64,000 bases of DNA from Pezicula radicicola (Eukaryota; Ascomycota; Leotiomycetes; Helotiales; Dermateaceae): NCBI GenBank assembly GCA_003008705.1, contig PDUO01000087.1, positions 66,139-130,138 of the forward strand, given 5' to 3'. A program made the position numbers and the translations under genes. Below the pieces are notes generated by a model. It was given only the letters and a program-made list of their open reading frames with translations, did no database searches and was not told the DNA's origin. Below are positions 12,130-25,228 of the stretch, piece by piece; position 1 is the stretch's first letter; each line of letters starts with the position of its first letter.

Positions 12130-12879
12130 CTAATCTATATTCTCCCTAAACATCGACCTCCTCTCACTCGGCGAGTCATCGCTATCCTTCTTCTTGTGTC
12201 CACCAGAGGTCTGCGGTTCAATAGGACGGGGGCTGACGCCTCGCAGGCTGCTTGGCTCCGCATGACCATCGTCGAACGGGTTATCCAGAGTTTGAGGCTT
12301 TCCTCCCATCTCCTCGTCATATCTTCTATCCAGCCCAGCCTGCGATCCTCCAATGTATGGTTCGGGATCACGACTCAGACTTCTTCCTCGCTGCTCTCCA
12401 TATCCGGGTGGTGCCTGACCAGGGGTGGGAGCAAGAGCGTTTCCTCCAGCAGGTGCGTGTAAACCCAGCTCTTGCTCTTCATAGTATCCACCGGGCCCAT
12501 AGGCATCAGCTTCAGTTCCCACGCGCGCATCCCACGCATCATCTGGATCCAATGGTCCAAAACCTCTGCTTGCTCCTCGTCCCCTCACATTACTGCTCAA
12601 TGGCTCCTCATACGCGCCACCAGCGCTGCGATTGTTCCTGTTCTTGAAGGAGCGGATCTTATCGTTCACCCACCCGACAACTCCACCTGGAGCTGGGCTC
12701 GGCGCACCATATCGTTCAGAGGAGCCACGGTTGAAAGGATTATATGATTGAAGTGTAGGTCGCGGTAAACCAAGTCGTCGCGCTCGCAGATGGGTGAAGA
12801 CAACCCAAGCTGCGACTCCGATCAGGGCGAGAAAAAGGACAATAATGAAGAAGGCACCAAGGCCACTAACGTGTGCCAT
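12130..12879 (-). CDS. Single-pass membrane protein, fungal acid-phosphatase-like family
   Basis: A single exon of 249 aa. Residues ~7-29 are one transmembrane segment (FFIIVLFLALIGVAAWVVF), followed by the conserved juxtamembrane RARRLGLPRPTLQSYNPF and GGVVGWVNDKIRSFKNR. The remaining ~170 residues are polar, Gly/Pro/Ser-rich and probably disordered. Such proteins are often annotated as acid-phosphatase-like in filamentous fungi, yet no phosphatase catalytic motif is visible, so the enzymatic name should not be trusted. Inferred: membrane-anchored with a cytosolic disordered tail. It is divergent from the OPT transporter gene. Confidence 0.75.
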   Translation of the reverse strand: MAHVSGLGAFFIIVLFLALIGVAAWVVFTHLRARRLGLPRPTLQSYNPFNRGSSERYGAPSPAPGGVVGWVNDKIRSFKNRNNRSAGGAYEEPLSSNVRGRGASRGFGPLDPDDAWDARVGTEADAYGPGGYYEEQELGLHAPAGGNALAPTPGQAPPGYGEQRGRSLSRDPEPYIGGSQAGLDRRYDEEMGGKPQTLDNPFDDGHAEPSSLRGVSPRPIEPQTSGGHKKKDSDDSPSERRSMFRENID

Positions 12880-13629
12880 TGTTCAATGCGATTGCGATGA
12901 GTCGACTTGGACTTGATCTGCGCGGTAAATGGTGCTCTTGAAAGAATTGGAAGGTTGCGGTGGTTGGCGATGATGATGATGGTCCAGCGCTTCCGGCCAC
13001 ACTTTAGCCCGCAGATCTTTAAAATAAATCAGTCGATGAAACACAAAGGCGACAGGTAGAGAAAAGAGATCTAGGATTTCTCAATATTGAAATTCCTATT
13101 CGAAGCTGGCATATCGAGGTAGCTTAATACGTGTGGGTACACCACCAGACCAGTACGAGATGTAAGCACTTGCTGCTGACAACGCATCTGGAAAAGTAGG
13201 TAGGTTGGAATTGGATGCCTGGTTTCAAAGGTAACATACCCACCTTTTTCCGTAGTGACCTCATTTCTGTTATCTGATCTTTGATAACAAGTGGGCATGG
13301 GTGGATTTATGATAGATCACCGACAACCGCATGGTTCGAGTCCCTAACGGAACGAAAACTTTAAATGTGAAAATTAATCCTGAGTGTGGATGACTGCGAC
13401 AACGCCAACACCAACGGCGGGACGCAAATCAGATCCATTCTTTCAATCTCGTGCTTCGTACCTGCATCTACACCGTACTGTACATCTGCATCCCATTCAC
13501 CGCGTCCTCTCCTTCTCTCCCTACTTCCTACAACCCCAAAACCCCTCCAGCCGCTTGTCGCGACAACAACTGTGGGGCTCCCAGGCAAGGGTGGTGGTAA
13601 TGCTGATAAGTTCTGCTTGCATCCTGTAA
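12880..13629. other. Divergent intergenic region, 750 bp
   Basis: Lies between the membrane-protein gene (minus) and the OPT transporter (plus) and should hold both promoters. A GGTTCGAGTCC sequence near 13331 resembles a tRNA T-loop, but no cloverleaf can be drawn around it. Confidence 0.5.
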
Positions 13630-16600
13630 ATGTCATCGGAAGTAAATTCAAGCGGTCAATATTCTTATGATGAAAACGATATAACGTCTACCGACATCCC
13701 CCTTTCCTCTCTTCCCTCCCGACGACGGTTGCACGACTCAGACGAAGAACTCGACCCTGAATCAGACGCAGCGCTCCTCCGAAGACACCGAAGAGGCTCG
13801 AGCAGCGACGATGAAGCGGTAGAAGAGTCCCCCACAAGAGAAGTTCTACCTGCAGGCCCAGTACAGCAACTCCTTGGACTCATGTCCAAGGCACCTCTTT
13901 TTCTGCGTTCAGCACCTGGTTTTGGGACAGGGTCGTACGGGGCTGTGCCAATTGGGACCTCAACAAATGAGAATTCTGAAGATGAAGATGCTGAAGACGC
14001 GAGGCGGAGGGAAGGGAGAAGGAACCAGTCTTCATCCCGGTTAAGAAATGCTGTCAGCTCTGGGAGTATGAGAATACCGACGAAGCCGGGCAGGAGGAGC
14101 TCAGATATAGCTGCATATACAAGTGGACGTCGTCAATCGACTACTTCCAAATATAAGGATCGATTGGGCGAGGATGAGGATTTTCAACTTGATTCGGGAG
14201 TGGAAGGAAGGTTGGGTGTGGGTAGAGTAAGGATTGAAAGCGAGGGTAGTTTTGATGGTAGTTTTGATGCGCCTACGAGCAAGGACAGTTCAAATGAGGA
14301 AGACGATGCAGACGTAGATGAAGATGCACTGGACTTTGATTCTGACCTAGACGACGAGGATCCGCCAGACAATTCACCCTATGCTCAGGTTCGAGCCTCA
14401 GTTTCCGCAACTGATAATACGACCCTCTCGATCAACACACCTCGTATGTGGGCGCTCTCTTTGCTATTTGCGATCCTCGGCTCTTCAACAAACCTTTTCT
14501 TTTCTTTACGTTACCCAAGTGTTGCTATTACGCCTGTCATTGCACTTTTACTAGTTCACCCGCTGGGGTTACTTTGGGATGGATGTTTGAGACGAAGAGA
14601 CGACCCTGACGAGGCATTTATTGATGGGGTTCTGGTTGCGCGTACCGATAGCTACGAATCCCATGATGGAACGTCCCCCAGAAGATCCGGTAACTTGCGA
14701 CGGCTTCGGTTATGGCTTGCCCAAGGGAAGTGGAATGAGAAAGAACACAGCTGTGTATATATCAGCAGCAACGTATCCTTCGGCTTTGCATTTGCTACCG
14801 ATGTCATTGTTGAACAAACGCATTTCTACAACCAAAAGGTGGGGATTATATACCAACTACTGCTCATTTTGTCAACTCAAATCCTTGGGTATACATTTGC
14901 AGGCCTCGCCCGACGTTTCCTTGTCAGACCTGGCGGCATGATATGGCCTGGAACGCTGATGTCTGCCGCCATGTTCACAACCTTGCACAAAGAAGAGAAC
15001 AAGATTGCCGACGGCTGGCGAATAAGTAGATGGAAGTTCTTCTTCATCGTTTGGATATCATCTTTTCTGTTCTACTTCGTCCCTGGATTACTTATGCCTG
15101 CTCTGAGTTATTTCAGTGTAATCACCTGGTTTGCACCAAAGAATGTGGTCGTCGCCAATCTTTTCGGTGTTGCTTCTGGACTCGGTCTCTTCCCTGTCAC
15201 CTTCGACTGGGCACAAATTGCTTATATTGGATCGCCATTGTTGACTCCCTTCTGGGCTGCAATGAACGTCGTAGGCGGCCTTGTTATTGTCATGTGGATC
15301 ATCGCTCCAATTGCATATTATAGCAACTTGTTCTATTCTTCTTATATGCCCATTCTTTCCTCGGCAGTGTTCGATAACACTGGGAATGTGTACGATGTCA
15401 GCAAAATCTTGACACCGGATTTTCTCTTCGACAGGAAGGCCTACCAAAATTACAGTCGCGTGTATTTACCCATCACGTATGTCCTCAGCTATGGATTACA
15501 ATTTGCTGCTCTTGCATCTCTTTTGACGCACACAGCTTGTTGGCACGGCAAGGATATCTGGAAGCAGTGGAGGAGGTCACTAAAAGAGGTAGAGGAGGAA
15601 TCCAAGGTCGCTTATGCGTCAATACCTGCTTCAAGTAGTAGCTCATCGCCTGGTCAGCGCCTTGCTAGTCGCAATGGGAGACTGCGGCTAGAGAGGTCGA
15701 ATTCAAATATGGACAACATCATCAGCCAAGAAGACGTTCATAATCGACTGATGAAGCGATACCCGGATGCACCGATGAAATGGTATCTGATGACCTTCAT
15801 CAGCATGACAGCTGTAGGCATCTTCGTTGTCGAGTAGTAAGCGATTTCTCAATACTTTATCCCGAGTCTCAGTTAGCTAACACCTCGGCGTAGTTACCCA
15901 ATCCACCTCCCTTGGTATGGGCTCCTCCTCGCTCTTGGCATATGCACCGTTCTCTTCATCCCCATCGGCATTGTCATGGCCATAACAAACCAACACTCCT
16001 CTATTTACCTAATTTGTCAACTCGTCTGTGGTGCCGTCTTCCCTGGTCGGCCTGTAGCAAATATGATCTTTGTAACCTACGGGTACATCTCCTCCGCCCA
16101 GGGGATAAAATTCAGTGCCGACCTTAAGCTCGGTCACTATATGAAGATCCCACCCAGGATTCTGTTTACCGTGCAGGTTGTTGCGACGGTAGTTAGCAGT
16201 ATTACGCAGATAGGAGTGCTGAATTGGATGTTTGTCAACGTTCCTAATATATGCACACCGGAAGCAATAAACGGCTTTGTCTGCCCTATCGCCCGCGTCC
16301 ACTTCAATGGCTCCATTCTTTGGGGCGTTGTGGGACCGGCCGAGTTTTTCGGGCCAAATGCAACCTATCGCCCTCTTGTATGGTGCTTTCTCATCGGAGC
16401 AGTTGCGCCTATTCCTCTATGGTTGTACAGCCGCAAGAAGAAAGGTAGTATCATTCGGAAGATCAACCTCCCCGTTCTTTTTGGGTCTCTTTCTTGGATT
16501 CCGCCTGCTACAGGACTGAACTTCTCCGTTTGGGCTCTCGGTATGTAACCTTCTCCAATATCTTCTTATTCTTTTATTAATAGCAAATAGTCTGCTACGT

Positions 16601-16847
16601 ATTCAACTATCTCATCAAACGCCGTGCTGGCGCCTGGTGGGCCAAATACACAATGACGCTAAGCGCAGCACTCGACTCAGGCCTGGCGTTCGGACTAGTA
16701 GTAGTCTTCTTCGGCTTCGTATATCCAGGTTGGATGGACAACTTCAAATGGTGGGGAACAGAAGTCTATAAGCAAGGTTGCGATTGGAATGCTTGTGCTT
16801 GGAAAACGGTCAAGGAAGGAGAGCATTTCGGTCCTGATAGATGGTAG
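13630..16847 (+). CDS. OPT-family oligopeptide/metal-chelate transporter
   Basis: Three exons, 13630-15836, 15894-16540 and 16591-16847, give 1036 aa. The first ~265 residues are a highly acidic, Ser-rich cytosolic N-terminus (repeated D/E runs around residues 115-130 and 205-250). After NTPRMWALSLLFAILGSSTN the protein is a chain of hydrophobic segments with OPT-family blocks: HKEENKIADGWRISRWKFF, GLLMPALSYFSVITWFAPKN, GLGLFPVTFDWAQIAYIGSP, and in exon 2 NQHSSIYLICQLVCGAVFPG with YGYISSAQGIKFSADLKLGHYMK split across the loop. Introns are 57 and 50 bp, both with phase restored exactly (EYYPIHLPWYG; ALVCYVFNYLIKRRAG). Family knowledge: proton-coupled uptake of oligopeptides or metal-siderophore/glutathione conjugates at the plasma membrane. 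Substrate not inferable. Confidence 0.92.
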
Positions 16848-17917
16848 ATATTGTGAAAATATATAGAACAATTAATAAGCCTACTCCATACTTTTGTATC
16901 CGGCTGTATACTTAGAGATGTGGGTTGATATCATTGACTCTTGGTGTCTGTTTGCTCAGTTAAGGGAGTGCAGAATACTATTCTACTCCTGCATACCCCG
17001 ATGTCTCAGAGACCAATGAAGCCAAGAGAGCTAAACGGCCAACAAGAGCTACAACATTTGAGCTAAGTGTAGTCATAGAAAGCTTTATTAAGAATTCTTT
17101 TTCCTTCAACTCAAGATCCTGCGCAGAACTAAAGCAAACATCCATCTATCGTTCTCGGCGGTCGAAAGCTTTGTTGCTAGTGATACTTCTACTGTCATTA
17201 ATTTATTAATTTATGCCATAGGCATTTTTGCAGAAGGCCAAGTGCTGGAAATAAAGCGAACGTTGTGAAGTAGAGCTAGTACAGTGGCCGCTCTGATACA
17301 TGTCAATATGTACACTTTTGAAATGTTGATCTCTCTCATCGAAGGGAATTGAAAATAGCTGTGGTAGCCTGGTACCATTTTTAGAATTTCTACTAACAAT
17401 GTCTGGAGTTCGTGTGAGGGGCTTTTCTCTCTCTGGAAGGTGAGGTGCTGCTGTAAGCGATGGGAGTGTCGCTTAATATCATAATCTGAATACCTGTATA
17501 GTGATTTTGTATTTTTTTGATTGAGTCTAGCTCTGCGAAGTTTCTTATTTGGGTAGTTAGGTTAGTGAAGTGTGGTTTAGGTTCTGGATGGTAAGGTATT
17601 TGTTTGTTTTTTATCTTGGGAATGATGGGATGTAGACTTTTGAGTAGCTGTTCCAAAAGGAAAAAAGAAAGAAAAAAACTCTATGTTCCTTTGTCTATTA
17701 TGCGGTTAGTGCTGTTGCTTAATATAGCGCCTTAAGAAGGTTTGGAGAGACTGAATTTGCCAAATGTGGATAGGATTTCGTTGGGAATATAGGAATTTTA
17801 CTTAGCCTGATAGGTACAGAGCTGTGTAGTAGACAAAGGGATTAGTTGATAATTGCATCTAAATGATATCTAGTGTGTACCTATATTTCATTGTCTAACC
17901 ATCCAAATCTCCTCTAC
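16848..17917. other. Convergent intergenic region, 1.07 kb
   Basis: Between the 3' ends of the OPT gene and the Zn2Cys6 regulator. AT-rich; short ORFs without motifs. No gene supported. Confidence 0.55.
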
Positions 17918-20102
17918 TCAAACCTCAATCATCTCATCATTATCACAATCCATCAAAATAGCCAAACTCGCTCCCTCTTTCTCTTTCTCCTTCTCCCTTT
18001 CTACCCTTTCTACACTTTCCGGAGGCAAATCACCAACTTTCAAATATTCCATATAATCATCATATTCCTCATCAACACCGTATCCCTTCTCCAAATCCTC
18101 CTCACTATAAACCAATTGTACTTTTTCCTGTAACCTCCCAGTAAACTCATTCTCGTAACCTTCACCCCCCACTACTTCAGCTTCCCTTTCGTATCGCGGA
18201 GTAATACAATCCTCGCTCGGACTTAACGTCGACTCATGATTTTCACTATAAGAACATTCATCTTCCGCCAAAACAGAAGCAGAAGCAGAATGAAAATGAA
18301 TTCCCCCCTCAAAATGTCGTTCTGAATTCTCCGCGACGTTTGAAAAAGTTTGATGTGATGGTAATATCGAAGGAGGAGTATGAGTAGGAGTAGGCTGAAC
18401 AGTATTCGTAGATCCTCCGTATTGAGAAATCAATACATCACTACTACACCAACTCAACATCGCCTTCTCAACAAACGTCCTAGCATCCAATCTTGCTCTC
18501 CTATCTTCCACTCCTTCACCCTCCTCAACCCCCTCATAAAGGTCGAAATCTTCTAAACTTAACATCTCAACGTCGCAATCTTCTCGTCTTATTCGTATTG
18601 GTCTTGTCCATTCGCCATTTGCTCCTAGTGCGAGGGATCGATCGATGATGAAACAGGTCCACCAGATTCTTCTTTCGAGTTTGTGTTTTGTTAGGGCGGT
18701 GTAATTAGTGGCGTTGTGGATTGATCGATGGAGTCCTAGGCTGTAGGAGAGGGAGATTGCGAGTCCTAGGTAGTGGTAGGCGTCTTTTTGGGAGGTAGCG
18801 GGACTTGGATTGGGTATTTGGTAGTGTGTCATTAGGAGGAGGGATTGGATTATCGGGAGGCGGTCTATGCAGGTGTCGAAGTCGTAGAGAAGCTATATTT
18901 ATTGGTTTTAATTCCAATAGACTGAAACTTCGAGGAACAACTTACTCTAACACGATTAAAGAATGCCCTTTGAGCACATTCTCTTGTCTTATACCCCTCT
19001 TCTCGTAGAACTCGCATACTTACAAATCCACTCGCTGCGAACATGACAGCCTGAAATAAGAGAAAGCTGATTCTTTCACTGGGCTCTCCGACCAGGTCTC
19101 TCACTTTCCCATTCAATCCATCATGGCCCCATTTTACAGTTGTAAGAAACTCGTCAAGATTGAGCAATGGCATACTACCATGAACAAAATCAACGTATGC
19201 TCTTAGTAATTGGATCTGCATCTCCTCGCTTGGGATGGTGAGCGCATCTCGCATTTTGAGGTATGAGAGATCTGATGGATCCAGATGTGAGGGAAACGGA
19301 ATGAATATGGATGGGAGGTTGAGAGAATCGGGTCCACTCGATAAAGGCGCTGAAGCAAGAGGTGGGAGAATCTGACTCCAGGACTTTTTTCTAGATGCAA
19401 ATCGCGCGGGCGTGACTTGTTGGCAGGGACTAATTGCTCGTGTGGGAATGACCTCAGATAGGACATGTTCAGATATCCTCATTCCATGTGGTGCGCGAAT
19501 ATATCTCTCCGTGTCTTGTGTATCTTCCCATGTTGGCAGATAGCAGTTGTCGATTTGGGCTCTACGTACAGATATGCTTCTTGAACCCGAACACTGCTCG
19601 CTTGAATCGTGCTCCATAGTGATGGCCCTGGATAGACCCGTCACCGAGCCATTAGCTGCACTTCGCATGTTTTCCTCTCGTTCTCGAGCTGCCCTGTCAT
19701 GAAAGTTCCGGTCAGCTAGGACTTGTTAAATGAGGGCTGCAAAAGATCCTTCTACATGTATTTGCATGGCCCACGAGATTTATTTTTAACTCACGGGTCT
19801 AAATATGTTAGGACTGACCTCTGTCTTCTGCTCAATGGCAAAATACACTCAACCTCGTCATGCTGACAATTACTGCACGGTGCTCCATGTGTCACGATGT
19901 TGCAACGCACTTTCCTAGCTCTACATGTCGTACAAGCCCTCGAGCTTCTCTTCTTCCCTCTCCTCTTCGAAATAGGTCTGGGTCCAACTACTGGAGTCGG
20001 CAAACTCTCCAAGGTCTGTAGAACAGGCTGCGGAGAAAGCAACAATGAAAGCCTTCTATAATCTTCCTCGTCTTCGTGTTGATGATCCATCTTGAAGTCC
20101 AA
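17918..20102 (-). CDS. Zn2Cys6 transcription factor, cutinase transcription factor 1-beta (CTF1beta/FarB)-like
   Basis: Three minus-strand exons, 19819-20102, 18946-19693 and 17918-18892, give 668 aa. The binuclear zinc cluster is complete at about residues 50-80: C-x2-C-x6-C-x8-C-x2-C-x6-C within RACTTCRARKVRC and PCSNCQHDEVEC. The middle domain contains the CTF1beta-like blocks LLRAYVDFVHGSMPLLNLDE, LLFQAVMFAASGFVSM, LLYDFDTCIDRLPIIQSLLL and YHYLGLAISLSYSLGLHR, plus RRIWWTCFIIDRSLAL. The C-terminal third is acidic and low complexity, and shorter than I expect for CTF1beta. Family knowledge: CTF1/FarA/FarB proteins bind CCTCGG/CCGAGG and control cutinase, fatty-acid beta-oxidation and peroxisomal genes. 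Its position beside a catabolic gene region fits a local or global regulator role (inference). An ATG four codons downstream (20090) is an alternative start. Confidence 0.88.
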
Positions 20103-21377
20103 ATTGTAGGAGGAGATATTGTACAGCGATTCGATTCAAAAAAATATGAAAATAAAGCTGGAAGATAGGATAGGTTTCTGTGTAGGTAGAACAAATGATT
20201 GCATTGGAAATTCACAGAACAAGCTCGTTCATGCCCCACCATCTAAACATATTTACGGAGTATTGCATTTATTGCATTGAGAGCTTGGACAAGATGCAAG
20301 AAAATAAATCGCAGAAAGTACATCTTGACCACAGCCTCGCAGGAGGAATGCGGGCCTTGCCTCGTTCATTCATAGCTAGTCCACTTGGTGATTGGGAACA
20401 GTAGTCGGGTCAGAGCCAGCGAGTCAACGGTAAATGATTGCCGGCGGGGTACGAAGTACAGTACCTATCCCAGCGCTCTGGACCCTTGATGTCTCTGTAT
20501 CGCAAATCCCTCCCGCCTTGAGTCAGCTTCGGAGTTCGTAGCAGTGGTCTTGATTCAAGTATTGCGCGTAACGTGGGTCAACAACAGTGAGGTGGTGATG
20601 TGATGGAAGATGAGATGGAAGGGAAAGATCGTGTTTCTGCTGAGTCATTAGGGTAGGCTCGCTAAGCTACAGGGTATCAAGGCCTGGAATTATAGTAATT
20701 ACAGGGTTAGGAAGGAGGAGAATAGGGGCTTCATTTTCCGAGCTTTAGTGACTTGAGAACCAACATTGCATGCATTATTTCCGAGTGAAAATGTAAATAT
20801 GGAAATAAAAACACCATCATGGTGGATATCCCTTTTGTTGGTACTACTATATGTAAGGTTTGCCCGCTTTTATTTCTAGGTCTTCGGGCGTCGCATTGTT
20901 GGACCGAAGCCAAATTTATGATCCCTTGCTTCGGACCTCGGATGGCGAGCCCGAAAACAAAGAGTTCATTCTTCACTTACCTAGTCCACACACACACATA
21001 TATATATATAGTATTGTTAACCTGTAGACCATCGAACAGGCACTGGAGCAGACATATTATTTTCCGGCGAGGATTGCTTAAGAACTCATGAATTCAACAA
21101 CCCACGCCATTTCTTGATAGACCTAGAACGACTGGAAGAGCTATGAAGCGACGATGTCTATCTTAAGTTAGGAAAGAAGTCCTCAGAAGCACATATTCAT
21201 CTTCATAGACACAACATGTGCTGTCGTTCTATAATAGAAGTAAGTCTATGGAATAGTATTCTAGGTTTTTCTCAATGTATTTCCTCTTGCTTCCCTGGTG
21301 CTCTATATCCTCAGGTCTCGGACTCCGAATACTGCATAGTAATTAAGAAGATATTTCATACATTATGTGAGAGAGAA
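20103..21377. other. Intergenic, 1.27 kb
   Basis: Promoter side of the Zn2Cys6 regulator and 3' flank of the MFS gene. It holds a short CA/TA microsatellite (about 20990-21010), a CCTCGG hexamer at 20936-20941 and a GCGGGG motif near 20445. No gene supported. Confidence 0.5.
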
Positions 21378-23560
21378 TCAAGTAACTGTAGTTGTGTTCG
21401 AATCTCTTTGGTACCCGTCCTTATCCCCAAGCTGTGCCGTCTTTCCCTCAATCTCACCCTCTCGAGCACCAGTTGTAGCACCATGCATTTTCCTCGCTAC
21501 ATCATCTGTGAGATATTCACCATAGTTGATCGTAAGACATGCAGCTATAATTGCTATACAACCAAAAGCAATAACAGCGTACCACACATATCTGCATCAA
21601 TTTGTCAATATGAGCACCAAACAACACTTGAAATTGAAGGGATAAACATACTTAAAAGCCTCTGCAGCCGCCAAAGCATCAGCAGCTCCAACAGCCGCAA
21701 TAATCTCCGCATTGATTCCAGGAACTTTGCTCAGTGTCCCAGCAGTCAAATTCGTATACAAATCTGCCAGACTAGTCTCTGGTAGCCCAGAATCTAACGC
21801 AGCAGGAGTAACTTTCTCAGGGACAAACTTGGCTAATTTATTAGACAAAATCGTTGAATAAATTGCAGTTGCAACAGAAGCACCACCGCTTCTAATTGAG
21901 CCCAAGGCACCAAGAGCAGCACCTAAGTCCTCACTTCCACAAGCAAGGGGTGCAAGTGCAAGCGAGCATGTTTCAATGATTCCAACTGAGAAACATGCCA
22001 TGAACATGAGGGCAATACCTCGAGTTTCTTGACCTGGTGAGAGCGATACCATGGAGGCGGAAAAGGCCGTAAGCGAAATGCAACTTATGATTAGGATGTA
22101 TCGGGATTTGGGTATGTATTGACAAAGGCCGCCTCCAACAATTTGGCCTATAAGGGTGGCTGAACCTACTACGCACTAGGTTTATGTTAGCTGAAGATGA
22201 TGTAGCGGATGATAAAGAGGAGACTTGCTGCAAGCCAGCCGTTGTGGGTTGCTGTTCCAGGGAAGAGATATGCAACTTGCTGAGGCCAGAGAACATTCAT
22301 TCTGCAAATTCCGGTGATTAGCTTTATTCCTGTTGAGAGGACTCTGGGTTCAGAGAAGGCAGACACTTACGAATAGTATACACAGCTTCCAACCATAGCA
22401 GTGATGACCATTGCAAGATATCCACGTGATTTGAATAAGTGTATTGGCAACAAGGGATCACCAGGGTGTACATATGCATCTGCAATTCAAGTTAGCTTGC
22501 ATCTTCAGAACTTGGCGCCAGTCTTTCAACCAGCTGGTTTAAAGTCTTCGAGCAAAATGAGCTTGGCGATGAACTCACCATACAGAACGAAAATAATCAA
22601 AGTCACTGCCCCAACAACAATAGTAGCAACAACATGCGCCGAAGACCAAGGATAAGTCCCACTCCCCCAAGCAAGCCCAATGAGAAAAACAGCAAGTCCA
22701 CCAGAGAATAAAACTACCCCAACAAAATCCGTTCTTCTCAATTGTTCCATTCTCGATCTATTCTTATGAAGCAACTGAAAAGAAGGAGGATGATAGAAAA
22801 AGTAAAACAGAATTACTGCCAATCCCGCAACTATGATATCCAGGTAAAATGACCATCTCCAGCCAGCAGCTGTATTAGTGACCAGCGTTTGAGCAATAAC
22901 CGGTCCGAAACACGCAATTTCAAAACTTGAGAAGAAAATAGCTGAGATCCATAGTGGGCGATGTTTATTTGGCACTAGTTCTGCAATAGCCACCGTGAAA
23001 GAAATCTGAACAGCTCCTGCAAGTCCACCAAGAAGATTACCTCCTATGATACTCTCAACGTGGGTGGCTGTACCAGAAACTATTGCCCCGATCAATGCGA
23101 ATGCATTTCCGACAATGAAAAACCAACGGCGGCCGAATATATCAGAAAGTCGACCGACGAGGAGGAATCCAACGCTTAGGCCAAGTGTGTATGCTAAGGC
23201 AACCCAAGTGATGTTTGGCGACGGTCCGATGGCTGCATCAATTAACGCCAAAGAGTTTGACGGCATGATCCAGCCCAGATAGTTGCTGATGTTACCGAGA
23301 CATAACGCCTTTGTAAGATTAGAAGTTATTTATTAACTAGTGACAGTGAACTTGGAACTTACAGTGACAGTTCCGATAAAGCCTGGGCTTAGATAGTAGT
23401 GTTTTGGTAGATTATTACCAAGCGCCTCTTCGTCGATATCGTATGTATCTGTATGAATGGCCACACCGGTTCCTCTAGCCATGTGTGTTGCCTGCTCGAT
23501 ATGTTCTTCTTGAATATCTCTCATTACCTCATCTTTTGACTTGTCTGAAGCAGATGTCAT
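21378..23560 (-). CDS. MFS transporter, TRI12 / fungal efflux type
   Basis: Six minus-strand exons (23363-23560, 22579-23308, 22371-22479, 22225-22301, 21652-22168, 21378-21591) give 614 aa. After a ~55-residue cytosolic N-terminus comes YYLSPGFIGTVTALCLGNIS and then a 12-14 TM MFS body, with the loop 2-3 motif GRLSDIFGRR at ~118-127 and GPVIAQ-type helix 5 sequence. The order HPGDPLLPIHLFKSRGYLAM, MNVLWPQQVAYLFPG, GQIVGGGLCQYIPKSRYIL and AGTLSKVPGINAEIIAAVG is diagnostic for TRI12-like transporters. The exon 4/5 junction is the weakest: the donor is gtctcc, and two in-phase acceptors exist (exon starting at 22168 or 22165). Likely exports or imports a small lipophilic compound. It is divergent from SDR 1, sharing a 752-bp promoter. 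A decayed relative lies at 60648-61650. Confidence 0.87.
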
Positions 23561-24312
23561 AATGCAACCGTTCTTTTACGACTTGTAATTTTGCTGAAAT
23601 GCTTTCTGTGAAAAGGAAGGAAAGTTGAGGACGCAAGGAAACGATTTGATGTTATGTTTCTTGCCGAGTCGTCCGCAATCAAAAAAAAGGTGGCTAAATA
23701 CTGATACTAGTAATGATTGCTGACAGATATCAAAGTTTACTCTTCTGAATGTTGTGATAGGTCACCCGAATACCTAAAGGTTGATGCGTTGAGTCAAACC
23801 ACGTACAGTACATGCAAAACTTCGTATGCCAAGATTGGGACTTCACCGTGCACTCCAATAATCAAGACCCCTACTCAGGACGACAATCCATTTCCCGGCA
23901 GGCAGGTACTGTACATTAGGTAGTTCAAATCAAGTTAGTGTAAGCACCCCGGAGTTCTAGCCGAGCCAACGCCTTGTCCTCCCCTGAATAAGCGACGGAT
24001 ATCATTTTCCGACTTTGCACAAGGCCAACCAACCGTGCATTACCATTACAGTGTTTGGGGCCTCCATCGCAGAAAACACTTAGTTGTGGTCCATTTCTGA
24101 AATTTACCGTCACGGCTCAGCGAGTTCTTGGTTAACGACTTACAAAAAAGTCCAGCCGAAGTCCCGCCAAGGATAGCTTCAGGCACAAGGACCCGAGGCA
24201 CGGATTTAGTGTGGAGCTGCCAAAATGTGGGGTAAGGGTCTTCGGTCTTTACTGTATTTGTTCAGATGAAGATCTGCCAATAACCAAAGAACAACGTTGT
24301 GATTTCTCCAAA
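23561..24312. other. Divergent promoter region MFS / SDR 1
   Basis: A 752-bp shared upstream region. It contains a CCGAGG hexamer at 24193-24198 and TTCTAGCCGAGCC at 23955-23967, a 13-mer also found in the acyl-CoA dehydrogenase / hydrolase promoter. Confidence 0.55.
24193..24198 (-). promoter_or_regulatory. CCGAGG hexamer (candidate CTF1/FarA/FarB site)
   Basis: Matches the CCTCGG core on the minus strand, 115 bp upstream of the SDR 1 start codon. A hexamer is weak evidence on its own. Confidence 0.3.
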
Positions 24313-25228
24313 ATGGCATCATTACTCAAGGGAACAGCATTCATTACAGGCGCAGCTTCAGGTAAGCACATTAAGCTACATCTTTATACTCACAATTGTT
24401 CTCGTTCCGTCTAACTAACCCCCACTTTAGGAATTGGACAAGCAACAGCTTTTGCTTTTGCAAAACACGGCGTTAAAGCTCTGTTTCTCACTGATATTAA
24501 TGCCTCCGTGCTGGCTAGTACATCCAAGTCACTCCGTGACAAATATCCAGATGTTCAAATAGTGGACAGGGAACTGAATGTCTGTAACGAAGCCGATGTT
24601 GAGTCGAGCGTTGCTGAAGCAGTTGAGAAATTCAAGAGGCTTGATATCGCTGTGAATGTCGCAGGTATTGGAGGTGCCGGAAAAGGGACTCATGAGACTG
24701 AAACGAGTGATTGGATGAAAGTTGTGGATGTTAATATGCACGGGGTATGGAGATGTCAGAGAGCGCAGTTGAAATGGATGATAAAGCAAGAGTGAGTTTA
24801 CTTATCGCTCTTGAAGTAAAAATTCAATAATTAACTTATCAATTAGAAACCTGGGACCAAGAGTAGGCCGCGGAAACATCATAAATGTAGCTTCTATGTA
24901 CGGGCTAGTCGCAACACCTGCCAATATCCCAGCAGCCTCATACACGGCTTCAAAACACGCCGTAGTAGGCCTCACGAAAAGTGATGCTATTGGCTACGCT
25001 TCTTATGGAATTAGGATCAACGCCATCTGCCCTGGATATGTTGCTACACCGCTAATGAAGGCGACCACCGAGACAGGAGCTATGGATTTGGAGATCGCGA
25101 AGACTGCAATGGGGAGATTAGCTGAGCCGGAAGAGATTGCTGATAGTATTAGCTATTTGGCCAGTGAGTTGGCGAGCTTTGTTACAGGTAGTCAGTTAGT
25201 GGTGGATGGAGGTTACACTGCGAATTGA
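24313..25228 (+). CDS. Short-chain dehydrogenase/reductase (classical SDR), SDR 1
   Basis: Three exons, 24313-24361, 24431-24791 and 24847-25228, give 263 aa, the usual classical-SDR length. The cofactor motif TGAASGIG (12-19) is rebuilt exactly by splicing intron 1. NVAG replaces the common NNAG (about 117), and the catalytic Ser and YxxxK are present (YTASK, Y169, K173). The C-terminal pattern PGYVATPL and VVDGGYTAN is typical. An in-frame ATG at 24211 exists but precedes sequence unlike an SDR, so 24313 was chosen. Likely an NAD(P)-dependent alcohol/ketone oxidoreductase, divergent from the MFS transporter. Confidence 0.92.

Noticed and set aside
13328..13350. tRNA-like T-loop (GGTTCGAGTCC)
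   Set aside because: No acceptor, D or anticodon stem can be paired around it; single short match only.
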